DNA from: Carettochelys insculpta
Lineage: Eukaryota > Chordata > Testudines > Carettochelyidae
Assembly (NCBI RefSeq): GCF_033958435.1
Contig: NC_134137.1
Coordinates: 249,658,501 to 249,722,500 of the forward strand
Length of the DNA stretch: 64,000 nucleotides
Direction: 5' to 3'
Of this stretch, positions 10,830-20,725 are shown one piece after another (the stretch's first letter is position 1; each line of letters opens with the position of its first letter). The notes under the pieces are model-generated. The model did not search any database. It was not told where the DNA came from and was given only the letters and a program-made list of their open reading frames with translations. Both the position numbers and the translations under genes were made by a program.

Positions 10830-12700
10830 ATTCATCATTATCATCATCATCATCATCATCACCAACCACCACCACGGGCTCAGCACCTGTTGGCGTCTGA
10901 TGCCTCTCTCACCATTTCCTTCCATCTCTCCCTGTCCCCAGCAGAGTAGCTTAGTTTCTGTAAACTATCTACTATATCATCTGCCCATTCTCTATGGGGT
11001 CCGCCTCTCCCATTTGAACTGTCCATTATTCTGAACACCAAGGTCTTCATTTTTCACTTGTTGTTCATTCTGCAAATATGCCCGAATAGCTATAACTTGT
11101 GTCGTACAACCTTCTGCAGTATGTTCTCTTTTGGCTGTATCTTCCCATGTAATTCCTCGTTGGTGACCTTCTGCATCCCTCCTATTTTCAGGATCTTTCT
11201 AAAACAACTCCTCTCAAACAATAATATTCTTCTCTTCAAATCTTTCGTTATCATCCATGTCTCACATCTGTGCAACATGCTGCTGAATACACACATTTTC
11301 AAGACGCTCAGCTTCGTTCCTAAGCTAATTGCTTTGCTTTTCCAGATCTTATCCATTGCCTTCAAACTCACTCTTGCTTTCGCTATTCTAGTCACTATTT
11401 CCTTCTTACAGTCTAGATCATATGTTATGTTGCTTCTCAAATAAATGAGCTTCTCTACATTCGTTCCATAGTTCAATCCCATCTACACTGATCTTCCTTC
11501 CTATTTCCTTAACTCCAAATACCAGTGTTTTTGTTTTATCGATGTTCATAATCAGTCTGTACTGCTTTCCTTCCTCATTTAGCACCTACAACATTTTCAC
11601 TAGCTTCTCATCTTCTTCATTGATAACTATATCACCCCTGAAACTATAATCATCCATGAACCTCAAGCTGTTAACTCTTATCCCATGCACAGATACCCCT
11701 TCTACCTCTTCCTTGACCTTGTCCATTGCTCTCTCTAGATGAAGATACTTGGCGATATCAGATATCCTTGTCTCATGCCACTACTTATTCTAAACCAACT
11801 TCCCAACTCTCTGCATGCTCTCACCACTACCTCCACATTGTCACTGATATCCTTCTACAACCGCATCTGTCTGCTATCCACTCCATACGACTCCAACACC
11901 ACCCAGTCACTTTCTGATCTACACTGTCAAATGTCTTCTGAAAATCAATGAAGCAAGTGCAGGTACTCTTGTACTTCTGTCAAGCTTTCTCCACTATCAC
12001 CCTTACTGCCAACATCTGCTGTATGGTACTTCTGTCTTTCCTGAACCTCGCTTGCTTGTCTGCTAGATGTTCTTCTATCTGCAATCTTAGTCTCTCCATC
12101 AGTATCATCATCAGCACGTTGCCTAGATGAGTCGTTAGGGCAATCGTTCTGCAGTTCTTGCACTCCCTTTCTTGTGTATTGTCACTAGCACGGATCTTGT
12201 CCATTCCTTAGGTGCTTTCCCTTCTTTCCATGCTATATTACATAGTCGTTGGACTTCCTGAATCATGCTTTCTCTGCCATATTTAATCATCTCTCCCATG
12301 ATCTTATCACGTCCAGGACTCTTTTTGTTTTTTAGTCACTCACAGCTCTTTCTACTTCATCCTTCAAAATATCGGTCTCGCTCTTGATGCTCAGTGGAGA
12401 TATCTCTTTCAATTCTTAGATCAGTCTCTCAGAGACACTCAGGTCCAACTGCGCTTTGTATAGATCAGTGCAATATCTCGTTCCTCGCTGCACAATCTTC
12501 TCCTTATTCATGAGCACCACTTCGTTCTCGTCTTTGATCGTCATCTGCTTTGGCTGCCACTTCCTATTAATATTCCTAATCATTTTATACACCTCCCTGG
12601 TCTTACATATGCTATAATACCTCTCTATATCATCACACTGCTCCTCTAACCACTTTGTCTTATCCACATCCAAATTAGAATTATAACTTGGACAGTTAAT
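10830..12700 (-). mobile_element. Non-CR1 LINE (RTE-like) with GAT-repeat tail
   Basis: Minus-strand non-LTR element about 1.87 kb long, truncated at 5'. Its 3' tail is the (GAT)n run seen as tcatcatcatcatcatc at 10833-10862. Frames read, 5' to 3': DKTKWLEEQCDDIERYY, then VVLMNKEKIVQR (12660-12450), broken RT core, INIDKTKTLVFG (about 11560-11530), and the conserved end KLSVLKMCVFSSMLHRCETW at 11300. The microsatellite tail and this C-terminal text fit an RTE-type clade, but I cannot fix the family. Stops and shifts make it inactive. Confidence 0.7.
11090..11482 (-). pseudogene. LINE reverse transcriptase C-terminal segment
   Basis: This is the longest open piece of the element above, 130 codons. 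It runs from the end of the RT thumb (KLIYLRSNITYDLD) through KAMDKIWKSKAISLGTKLSV and HRCETWMITKDLKRRIL to a KILKIGGMQKVTNEEL block that is a standard end of this kind of non-LTR RT protein. The reading frame is closed on both sides by decay of the element, so it is a pseudogene of a retrotransposition enzyme. Confidence 0.65.
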
Positions 12701-13065
12701 GAAAACAATTTGGGAGCCCAGATAATCTCCATCAAAGAATATTAAGGGAACTGGCATATGAAACTGTGTAAGACCATTAGTCAGGATTTTTAATCTATCT
12801 GTAAACTTTTGGGGGAGTCACACCCTATGGCTGGAAAATTACTGGTATAATACCTATTTTAAGAAAGGGGCAAAAATTTTTGGGACACTACAGGCACATT
12901 TGATTAACCTGAATTGTATGCAAGATCTTGGAACACATTTTGAAAGAGAAAATAAATAAAGACTTAGAAATAAACAGTAATAAGGATAAAATACAAAACG
13001 GTTTTACAAAAGGTAGACCATCCCTGACTAACTTGATCTTTATTTGAGAAGATAACAGTTTGTGT
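12701..13065 (+). mobile_element. Old CR1/L3-like LINE, segment 2 (RT fingers)
   Basis: Resumption of the 10.34 kb LINE. In broken frames I read LRELAYETV, YFKKGAKIFG, LINLNCMQDL, and GRPSLTNLIF, the finger and palm entry of a LINE RT. It is cut at 13065 by the ERV. Confidence 0.55.
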
Positions 13066-13616
13066 TGTTGGCAGGGGAAATGTTGTTATATTCTGTACTC
13101 ATAGAAACATTGTTTTGTAAATGAATGCTTACTGATGTTCCCATGAGGTTCAATATTGTATTTAGCATTGTTAGTGAATCCTCCTTAATTTTCTCATGAA
13201 ATTCAGCAGTTTTGTTACTGAAATCCTGTTCATGTTCCATACGACTGAATAACTCTACCTCCCTGTAACTTACATTCTGTTAATAATCTATTGGTACTTT
13301 ACCACCTGATTAATAGGGAATTACCAGAGCGGAATGTCATATGAGCAGTAGGAATTCAGTTTGAGCTGGAGGAATGGACAAAGGGAGTATGAGAAACTCT
13401 CCCCTGGTTTGTTGGGAGGGGGGTGAACAAAGGAGGAGAGAGGTATAAGTATTGCTCACTTCTTGTTGCAAGGTGTGCAGGCTTTGAGGAGAGATCCCCC
13501 TGCACCTTACTTGGCATGCCAAATAAAGATTCTTCTTCCACTCTCGGTGTGTTATTGGGCCAGCGTTGCACACCGGGCATGAACTGCCACTGTGCCACCT
13601 TAAGAAGGAGGCAACA
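13066..13616 (+). repeat. ERV 5' LTR
   Basis: 551 bp, TGTTGGCAGG to GGAGGCAACA. A TATA-like tataag lies at about 13443 and a polyadenylation signal aataaa at 13522-13527, placing U3, R and U5 in the usual order. Confidence 0.95.
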
Positions 13617-13620
13617 GTTT

Positions 13621-13638
13621 TGGCGTCCCTGGGTGGGC
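13621..13638 (+). promoter_or_regulatory. ERV primer binding site, tRNA-Asn
   Basis: TGGCGTCCCTGGGTGGGC starts four bases after the LTR. It is complementary to the 3' end of vertebrate tRNA-Asn(GTT) plus CCA over 18 bases. This would prime minus-strand DNA synthesis. Confidence 0.85.
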
Positions 13639-13931
13639 ACTCTAAATTAAAGCCTTGCCCGGCTCGCCTCTTGGCGGGGGTGGCGGGAGACGGCGTCGGA
13701 CTTCCAGTGCGCACACTGGTAACTTTACCAGGGGAACTCGGCATCCAGATTCCGCGGCCCCTGCCGGGGACGACACAATGGTGCAACGCAGCAACGTAGA
13801 AGAGAGAGAAAACGGGGTGGAGCGGCGAGAGCCGGACCTTTGGACAGGTAAGACCCAGTCCCTTTTTGTGAAAGAGACTTCCGGGACGCTGGACGGCCGA
13901 TACAGGGTTGGGGTGATAGGTTGTGATAAGG

Positions 13932-14411
13932 ATGGGACTAGGTCAAAGTAGCCCCAAGGATAATAGTCGCTTGGGTTGTGCATTGAAACACTGGAAAATT
14001 ATAGGGGGGGACCCTATGACCAAATCTAGATTAAGGCAACTGTGCACAGCAGAGTGGCCACAGTATAACCTAGAAGGGCAGGAGCGGTGGCCACCAGAGG
14101 GATCCCTAAATTATAACACCATATTGCAGCTGCTTTGGTTTTTACAACGTACCGGTAAATGGGAAGAACATATGTATGGCCAATGTTTTGAATATCTTAG
14201 AAATAGACAAGACCTGCAGGAAATGTGTGGATTATCATGTGCAGTACAACCAGCTGTAAATAAGCCTAATGTAAACTGTCACCAGGACCCCCCTTCGGCT
14301 TCTACACCCACACCCCCTCCATACAGGGAAAGGGTTTCCCATGATTTGGGGATAGCCCCCTCAGTTGAACTGTACCTATTAGTGACTGAAACAGTGGTTG
14401 ACAGACTGTGA
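13932..14411 (+). pseudogene. gag: ERV gag: matrix region
   Basis: The frame can begin at the ATG at 13932 (MGLGQS), giving a glycine at position 2 as needed for N-myristoylation of retroviral matrix. The following residues include LKHWKII and CTAEWPQYNLEG, equivalent to the HWK and C-AEWP-FN blocks of gammaretroviral matrix. About 160 codons later a TGA at 14409-14411 ends the frame. The next long frame is in the same register, so one stop codon separates matrix from the capsid remnant. The proline-rich stretch just before the stop (TPTPPPYRERV, with a PPPY motif) looks like the late domain of Gag. A normal Gag would be three times longer; the capsid is mostly deleted. Confidence 0.8.
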
Positions 14412-14435
14412 GCTGCAGATCGGCAGGCTACTACT

Positions 14436-15887
14436 ATGCAGGTGTATTCCCATGTGTCCTTTAATCTGATCGATTTGGCAACTTTTAAACCCCAAGCCGG
14501 GGAGTTTTCCACGGATCCTAGCCGCTTTATTTCAATTTTCAAAGGGTGTTTAGCCAGTCACAAGCCTGACTGGAATGATTGTCAGGTCCTAATGAGAACC
14601 CTGTTGTCTGAAGTGGAGCATAACCAGGTTGTAACAAAAGCCAGGGAGGAAGCAAGAAAAAGGCATGAACTTGGCAGGAGCGAAAAAAAGCAATTTGTCA
14701 AATCCCTGAGCCCAGCAATAGGAAACAACTGTGCGCCTTTTTGGGAATGGCAGGATTTTGCAGATTATGGATACCTAATTTTGGGGTACTGGCTAAGCCT
14801 CTGTACGAGTGTGTTAAAGAAAGTAACAGAGACTTGTTCTGTTTTAAAAAAAGAGGCTCAACATGCATTTAAAGCTTTAAAATTGTGTTTAATGGAAGCC
14901 CCAGCCCTAGGTCTACCAGATATTACTAAACCATTTCAGCTGTATGTGCATGAAAGGAAGGGAGTGGCTCTTGGAATATTAGCTCACCAAAGGGGGGATG
15001 GGGATGTAACTAGAGGTAATGCCCGGGCGGACCGAGAGGCCAAACGGGTAGCGAACACAGAGGGTATTGCTCTTTTGCCTCTGACCCCCACCCTCCCAGA
15101 TCCCCATGAAAAGCCAGAATACTCTGCCCAAGAACAGCAGTTGGCTGAGCAGTTACAGCTGAACTTGCGAGAAGGATGGTATGTAAGTGAAAAAGGACAA
15201 GTGTTGCTTCCCGGACCCTTGATAAGGCCAACGGTTATGAGTTTTCATCAAGGAACACATGCAGGTCAGGAGGCCCTCGTCCAATTATTAGAAAAGTACT
15301 TTATAAGAGATGGAATGAGAAATGAAGCCAGACGGGTGGTTAGAGACTGTATGGTATGTCAGAAAAATAATCCCCGAGCAGGAAGACCCGTGGTACCCTC
15401 CCCACTACCATCAGCCCCGGGACCAGGACTTGTGTGGCAAATTGACTTTACTGAACTACCTCGCACCAGTGGGTTTCGGTACCTCCTGGTACTTGTGGAC
15501 CATTTCACAGGATGGAAAGAGGCATTTCCGTGTAGAAATTATACAGCCAGCACGGTTACCACTAAAATCTTAAACGAGGTAGTCCCCCGGTTCGGAGTAC
15601 CAGAATGGATTGAATCAGACCGAGGAACCCATTTCGCAGCTCGATGTGTGGAGAAAATAGCAGATGGACTCAAGATCCCATGGAAATACCACACTCCATA
15701 TAGACCGCAAGCCAGCGGAGTGGTAGAAAGAGAACATCAGACTTTAAAAAGACATTTGTCAAAGTTGTGCCAGGAAGCTCAGCTTAAGTGGACAGAGGCC
15801 CTCCCCTTAGCCCTCTTGAGGACCCGAATATTGCCCAAAGGGAGGTTAGGACTAAGCCCATTTGAAATCTTGTATGGGCAACCATAG
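14436..15887 (+). pseudogene. pol: ERV capsid-RT-RNase H-integrase fusion remnant
   Basis: A 483-codon open frame formed from non-adjacent pieces. Residues 1-75 are capsid N-terminus (FSTDPSRFISIFKGCLASHK, then DWNDCQVL). A junction near codon 85 leads into the RT connection (FADYGYL, then EAPALGLPDITKPFQLYV). Another junction near codon 190 leads to the end of RNase H (GNARADREAKRVA). Integrase follows: the zinc finger with H-x3-H (FHQGTHAG) and C-x2-C (DCMVCQKN), then the catalytic core with D in WQIDFTE, D in ESDRGTHF and E in ASGVVEREHQ. The frame stops at TAG after the ILYGQP block. Protease and the RT active site are absent, so it cannot encode an active polymerase. The open fusion in a young copy suggests the deletions predate this insertion. 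Confidence 0.85.
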
Positions 15888-15989
15888 CCAATGAATGGGG
15901 TGCCTGGTACAGGTATAGAATGGGGGATAGGGGAGGGGTTTTCTAAAGAAATATTTGCTGTCGTTGTCATCTGTTATGTCTTCAATCCA

Positions 15990-16284
15990 CAGGTTTGTTC
16001 GTGTCAACCAGCCCATTCCGTTGGACCAACCCCTTCACGATATTCAGCCAGGAGACAGCATGTTGCTTTGGACGTGGAAAGAGGAGCCCCTTCAAGAGAA
16101 GTGGAAAGGACCCCACCTCGTTTTATTGACCGCTAAGACTGCTGCTAAACTACAAGGGGTCAAACTGTGGGTCCATTTCACTCGACTAAAAGTCGAACCT
16201 GCTGAGGAAAAGGAGTGGACTGTGAGCCATGTTACCCCAGAAGCTGAAGAGGACTTAGGACTGAAATTATTGTTTAAGTATTAA
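15990..16284 (+). pseudogene. pol: ERV integrase C-terminal domain, other frame
   Basis: After the TAG at 15885 and a short gap, another frame reads VRVNQPIPLDQPLHD, DSMLLWTWKEEPLQEKWKGP, and KLWVHFTRLKV. This is the SH3-like end of gammaretroviral integrase. In related viruses env overlaps or follows here; instead the frame ends TAA at 16282-16284 and the polypurine tract comes 90 bases later, so env is completely deleted. Confidence 0.7.
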
Positions 16285-16372
16285 AAGATAAGAAAATGGA
16301 AATGCTGCCCATGAATCAGGTTTTAAGTAAGGAATATGAGAAGACTCAATATGGGACATCTTGAGTATTCTC

Positions 16373-16384
16373 AAAGGGGGGAAA
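16373..16384 (+). other. ERV polypurine tract
   Basis: AAAGGGGGGAAA lies directly before the 3' LTR, the plus-strand primer position. Confidence 0.85.
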
Positions 16385-16938
16385 TGTTGGCAGGGGAAAC
16401 GTTGTTATATTCTGTACTCATAGAAACATTGTTTTGTAAATGAATGCTTACTGATGTTCCCATGAGGTTCAATATTGTATTTAGCATTGTTAGTGAATCC
16501 TCCTTAATTTTCTCATGAAATTCAGCATTGTTTTGTTACTGAAATCCTGTTCATGTTCTATACGACTGAATAACTCTACCTCCCTGTAACTTACATTCTG
16601 TTAATAATCTATTGGTACTTTACCACCTGATTAATAGGGAATTACCAGAGCGGAATGTCATATGAGCAGTAGGAATTCAGTTTGAGCTGGAGGAATGGAC
16701 AAAGGGAGTATGAGAAACTCTCCCCTGGTTTGTTGGGAGGGGGGGTGAACAAAGGAGGAGAGAGGTATAAGTATTGCTCACTTCTTGTTGCAAGGTGTGC
16801 AGGCTTTGAGGAGAGATCCCACTGCATCTTACTTGGCATGCCAAATAAAGATTCTTCTTCCACTCTCGGTGTGTTATTGGGCCAGCGTTGCACACCGGGC
16901 ACGAACTGCCACTGTGCCACCTTAAGAAGGAGGCAACA
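16385..16938 (+). repeat. ERV 3' LTR
   Basis: 554 bp, 99% identical to the 5' LTR, with aataaa at 16844-16849. Flanked by the second gtgt target copy. Confidence 0.95.
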
Positions 16939-17460
16939 GTGTAGACAAAAAAAAGCACAGAATATCTAATGTACTTGGGTTCCAGTAAAGCACCTGATAC
17001 AATTCCACATAGGAAATTATCAGTTAAACTGAAGATGAAAATTAACGTTAAAACTGAAAAGTGTATAAGGAACTGGCTAAAAGGGTGACCCCCAGAGGTC
17101 ACACTGAAAGGTAAACTGACAGGCTGGAGGGAGGGTACTAGGGAAGTTCCACAGGGATCAGTGCTGGGGCCAATCTCATTTTATGTTTGCATGAATCACT
17201 TTGGCACAAAAAGTGGGCATATGATAACATTTGTAGTTGACAACACTGGGAGGATCTGAATATCATGCAAGAAGACCTAGATGACCTTAAAAGCTGGAAT
17301 AGTAGAAATGAGATGGTATTTGATAATGCGAAGTGCATGGTCATACACTTGAGGACTAATAACAAGATTTCTTTTTCTATTAGCTGGGGGCTTAGTTGGA
17401 CAACAGAGGAGAAAGACTTGCATGTACTAAGACCCCCTTCGTTAGATGCATGAGTGGGGG
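16939..17460 (+). mobile_element. Old CR1/L3-like LINE, segment 3 (RT palm/thumb)
   Basis: LINE text resumes after the ERV: degraded GT..GVPQGS-like block (gttccacagggatcagtgct at 17145-17164) and DLDDLKSWNSRNEMVFDNAKC at 17274-17335, the thumb that follows the RT active site. Many stops. Confidence 0.6.
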
Positions 17461-17548
17461 GTTCCAGAGGAGGGTTTACATATAATCTTCTGAAAAGGAG
17501 GGAGTCTCAGTCAAGGGGAGGGCCAAAGTTGACAAGGTCTGTTCAGTC

Positions 17549-18095
17549 ATGGAGGATGTGGCCCATTATCAGCAGTTAATGTGGAACTGTGAACATCAAG
17601 AGTGGAGAAATCAGGTCAATTCAGTCAATGAGGATGTGGCCCATTATCAGTAGCTAATGTGAAGGTGTGAACATCAAGAACAAAGAAACTGCTTTTGTAA
17701 TTGGCCACCCACGCCCAGTCATCAATCCTTGGTTGATGGTGTCAAATTTGCAAATGAATTGCAGCTCTGCAGTTTCTCTTTGGAGTTTGCTTTTGAAGTT
17801 TTTTGTTGTAAGATGGCTACTTTTAAATCTGTTACCAAGCATCCAGGGAGACTGAAGTGTTCTCCTACGGGTTTTTGTATGTTACCGCTCCTTACGTCTG
17901 ATTTACGTCAATTTAATGTTCTACATAGGGACTGTCCAGTTTGGCCAATTACAAAAGCAGTTGCTCCACTCTTGATGTTCACATCTCCACATTAGCTGCT
18001 GATAATGGGCCACATCCTCCCTCACTGAATGGACCTGATTTCTCCTCTCTTGATGTTCACAGCTCCACAATAACTGCTGATAATGGGCCACATCC
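17549..18095. repeat. Inverted repeat with tandem units in each arm
   Basis: The unit gaggatgtggcccattatcagcag...gaacatcaaga appears at 17549 and 17627 on the plus strand and, inverted, at about 17965-18025 and 18042-18095. Loop of about 280 bp. Confidence 0.75.
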
Positions 18096-18103
18096 TTAGT
18101 CAA

Positions 18104-18269
18104 CTCTGACACCCTACTTACCATCCTCCCTTCGAAGTAGGGAGGTAGTATAGACACGGCCTAAATGAGGAAGGTTCCAAGTTACTACAGAGAATTCTCT
18201 CTATGTCTGGATGGTGGCTTTTGTGGACATGCTCAATTTGATCACCATATTTGGGCCTGCAAAGGAACA
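18104..18269. repeat. 165-bp direct duplication, copy 1
   Basis: About 94% identical to 18984-19147. It includes a MITE terminus (gaagtagggaggtagtatag, then acacggcc) and about 100 bp of adjacent unrelated sequence (ggttccaagttactacagag...). Confidence 0.75.
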
Positions 18270-18500
18270 GACTTAGTCAACTCTGGCCCTCTCCTTGATT
18301 GAGACTCCCCCATTTCATAAGCCTATATTTAAGCCCTCTTATGGAACCCCCATTCATGCATCTGATGAAGCGGATCTTTGCCCAAGAAAGCTTATGCTCC
18401 AAAATATGTTTGTCTATAAGGTGTCACAGGACATCTTGTTGTTTTTGATGATAGAGACTAACTCGTCTACCCCTCTCATACTTGCATGTACTGGTTGATC

Positions 18501-18836
18501 ACAGGCTGACAATGCGCTGCCATGTGATTCAGCTGTGGAAAAAGACAAACTAGTACCATATTAGTATCAGGCAGAGTATTTCCAGAAATGATTGAGAAGA
18601 GTTACTACCACTATAAAAGACTCTGGAATGACCTTATTGGGAATAATGAGTGCAATTCTAGTCTCCAGTGTTCAAGAAAGGTTAATTTAAACTGAAACAG
18701 GAGCAGAAAAGGGCTACTAGGATGATTAAAGGAATGGAAAATACACATTTTGAGAGGAGACAAACAGCTTGGCTTGTTTAGCTTAACCAAAAGAAGGCTG
18801 AGGGGAGACATTTTGCAGAGTAAAGGGACTTTGAAA
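18501..18836 (+). mobile_element. Old CR1/L3-like LINE, segment 4 (3' part)
   Basis: Degraded LINE C-terminal region (ctggaatgaccttattggg, gagcagaaaagggctactag, then aagaaggctgaggggagac). It ends where the MITE at 18837 begins. Confidence 0.55.
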
Positions 18837-19036
18837 TTGTCCAGGCACTTCCAAGTACCAGTGGGTTAGCCAAGGCTACATGCAAGCCGGCACTTCGAAG
18901 TTTAACACTTCGGAGTTGCCACGGGGGAGAATTAGCTTAATGAAGTGCTGCATATGCAGCGCAGCACTTCATTAATAATCTCCTGACACCCTACTTACCA
19001 TCCTGCCTTCGAAGTAGGGAGGTAGTATAGACACAG
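18837..19036. mobile_element. Harbinger-like MITE, right half
   Basis: Shares its interior (ttcgaagtttaacacttcgg, atgaagtgctgcatatgcag) and right end (tagacacagcc) with the complete MITE at 45658-46041. The left terminus is missing. Confidence 0.65.
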
Positions 19037-19147
19037 CCTAAGTGAGGAGGGTTCCAAGTTACTACAGAGAATTCTCTCTATGTCTCGATGGTGGGTTTTG
19101 TGGACATGCTCAAATTGATCACCATATTTGGGCCTGGAAAGGAATTT
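18984..19147. repeat. 165-bp direct duplication, copy 2
   Basis: Second copy of 18104-18269; the flanks diverge at both sides. Sequence from 19148 to 19531 holds no feature I can name. Confidence 0.75.
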
Positions 19148-19531
19148 TTTCCAACTTCAGAGCGGCAGAGGCCCTGGAGGTTTTTCACCTTTCTCTGCAG
19201 CATGGGACATGGGTCATTTGCAGATTTAAGCTAGCGTAAATGGTGGATTCTATGTAATTTGAAGTCTTTAAATCATGATTTGAGGACTTCAGTTTTTAAG
19301 ACTGAGATTATTGGTTTAATACAGCAATAGGCAACTGAGTCTCTGTGGCCTGTGATTTGCAGGATGATCACAATGGTCTCTTCTGGACTTAAATGTATGA
19401 GCCAACTAATTGCAGGTTTGTATTTTTAGCTCAGTTTTTCTCATTCATCTTTTAAAAATGAATGGCTTTATATTAATTTCCCTGACAAAGGCAAAAAGCA
19501 AGAAGCAGATTCACACCACCAGTTTACTTAC

Positions 19532-19682
19532 AACACTACAGTGTTGGTTGATACAATGTATTCCAGTTCTTTGGTCCATGGGTTGATGAAACTAAACCAC
19601 TGACTTTTCAGTGTAATGAAAGTTCCATCTTTTGCTCTGAATTTGTAGGAATTTGTATATATTTTCTCTTTACTCTGCAACA
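19532..19682 (-). CDS. BMAL2: BMAL2 exon: PAS-B C-terminal half
   Basis: Encodes VLQSKEKIYTNSYKFRAKDG, then TFITLKSQ and WFSFINPWTKELEYIVS, the PAC-type strands that close PAS-B. PAS-B of BMAL proteins forms part of the heterodimer contact with CLOCK. Acceptor tctag before 19682, donor gtaagt from 19531. The 151-nt exon begins with two bases of the Val codon and ends with two bases of the Leu codon. No stop or frame shift. Confidence 0.95.
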
Positions 19683-20205
19683 CTAGATAAGAAAAACACA
19701 AATTAAGATCATCCTGATTTTAAAATTTATTTTGATAACTTAGTGTTGGTAACCACACAACTAATAAAACAATTTCAATTTAATATACTATCAACACTGT
19801 GCCAGACAAGCACAAAGACTGAACTCTAACCAAATGTCAAACTTAGTCATCTGATCAGCAGTCAGACACAGCCCATCATCTGGGCTCTTGTAAGTCAACA
19901 GTGGGAAGACTTGAGGCTTGACGGTCCTTTAAATTCAGTACTTAATTGCATGACTACATATTCTTTGCTATAGAGGACGCCTGCTTCATTCAGTGCACAG
20001 GCTAGACAGAGATAGAGGGTTAAGGGATGAGAAACAATATTCCCTTATGTTCAAGACAGTAGTCAGGAACCAGGAGAGAGCTCTACTACAGACTTCATAT
20101 GTGATACGGCAATATTTAATGCTTATTTAGTGCATATACAAAAGAGGGCTTTATTTCTAATATTTCCTGCTTTTTGAGTACTTGACTTAATTTTCTTTTA
20201 ACATA
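19683..20205. other. Intron, no feature seen
   Basis: AT-rich intron sequence without recognisable elements up to the MITE at 20206. Confidence 0.5.
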
Positions 20206-20572
20206 GGCTATGTCTAGATTACAGCAATTTGTTGACAGAAGTTTTTGTTGGAAGATATCTTCTGACAAAACTTCTGTCAACAGATCATGGCCAAATTGAC
20301 AAACAGATCGCAAGAGCAATCCACTCTGTCAGAGAGCAGCCAGACTGCCTGGTCGCTCTATCAGCAAAACAGCCAAAAGGAAGCACAGCAGACAGGGTTG
20401 CCTGGTGTCCCAGAAGCCCTGTCTGTTGACAGAGGCATTATACCTCAAGGAGAGTGGGATATGGTTGTCTAAAGAAGTGCTGCATTCTCTTAATTTACTG
20501 TCCACAGAATACCTTGGAAATCTGGATGATCCCCAGGCTTTGTCCACAAAACACTCTAGTGTAGACATAGCC
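20206..20572. mobile_element. Harbinger-like MITE with ATA target duplication
   Basis: 367 bp starting ggctatgtctagat and ending gtgtagacatagcc, flanked by ata at 20203-20205 and 20573-20575. A palindromic gttgacagaag/cttctgtcaac pair lies near the left end. It ends only about 45 bp from the next BMAL2 exon. Confidence 0.8.
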
Positions 20573-20618
20573 ATAGTGTTTGTATGTAATTTATACAGGG
20601 AAGACCAACATTTCATAC

Positions 20619-20725
20619 CTGCTTTGTGTGTATCAGCTAGATGATTGTGATCATCTTGATGGAAATACTCGTAACAAGAAGTTCCTAGCAGCTCTTGTGG
20701 TAGATACCCTAAAATTGCTGTTGCT
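20619..20725 (-). CDS. BMAL2: BMAL2 exon: PAS-B N-terminal half
   Basis: Encodes [17 protein letters not shown] and [18 protein letters not shown], identical over most of its length to vertebrate BMAL2; BMAL1 differs by ILAYLPQ and HQDDIGHLAE. Acceptor taacag before 20725, donor gtatga from 20618. The first base completes the Arg codon of the previous exon. 107 nt. Confidence 0.96.

Larger units (their letters stand above)
13066..16938 (+). mobile_element. Endogenous retrovirus, gamma-type (class I), internally deleted
   Basis: A 3.87-kb provirus with two LTRs (551 and 554 bp, 5 substitutions and 2 small indels between them), TG...CA ends, a 4-bp target duplication gtgt (13062-13065 and 16939-16942), a primer binding site, gag and pol remnants, a polypurine tract and no env. 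Gag and integrase similarity is to gammaretroviruses. Protease, most of reverse transcriptase and all of env are missing, so it could only have moved with proteins supplied by a related element. LTR divergence of about 1% marks it as one of the youngest insertions here, inside a far older LINE. Confidence 0.95.
17461..18500. mobile_element. Penelope-like family-2 end with internal foldback
   Basis: The right end (gaagcggatctttgcc at 18367, to the ctaactcgtctacccctctc block ending near 18480) is a terminal text also seen at 56270-56345, a different Penelope-like subfamily from the one at 58.3 kb. Between them lies a large foldback: 17549-17688 contains two copies of a gaggatgtggcccattatc unit, and 17965-18095 contains the same unit twice inverted. 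A MITE end lies at 18104-18162. Confidence 0.5.

Noticed and set aside
10833..10862. A stand-alone trinucleotide microsatellite
   Set aside because: It sits exactly at the 3' end of a LINE and is best explained as its tail.
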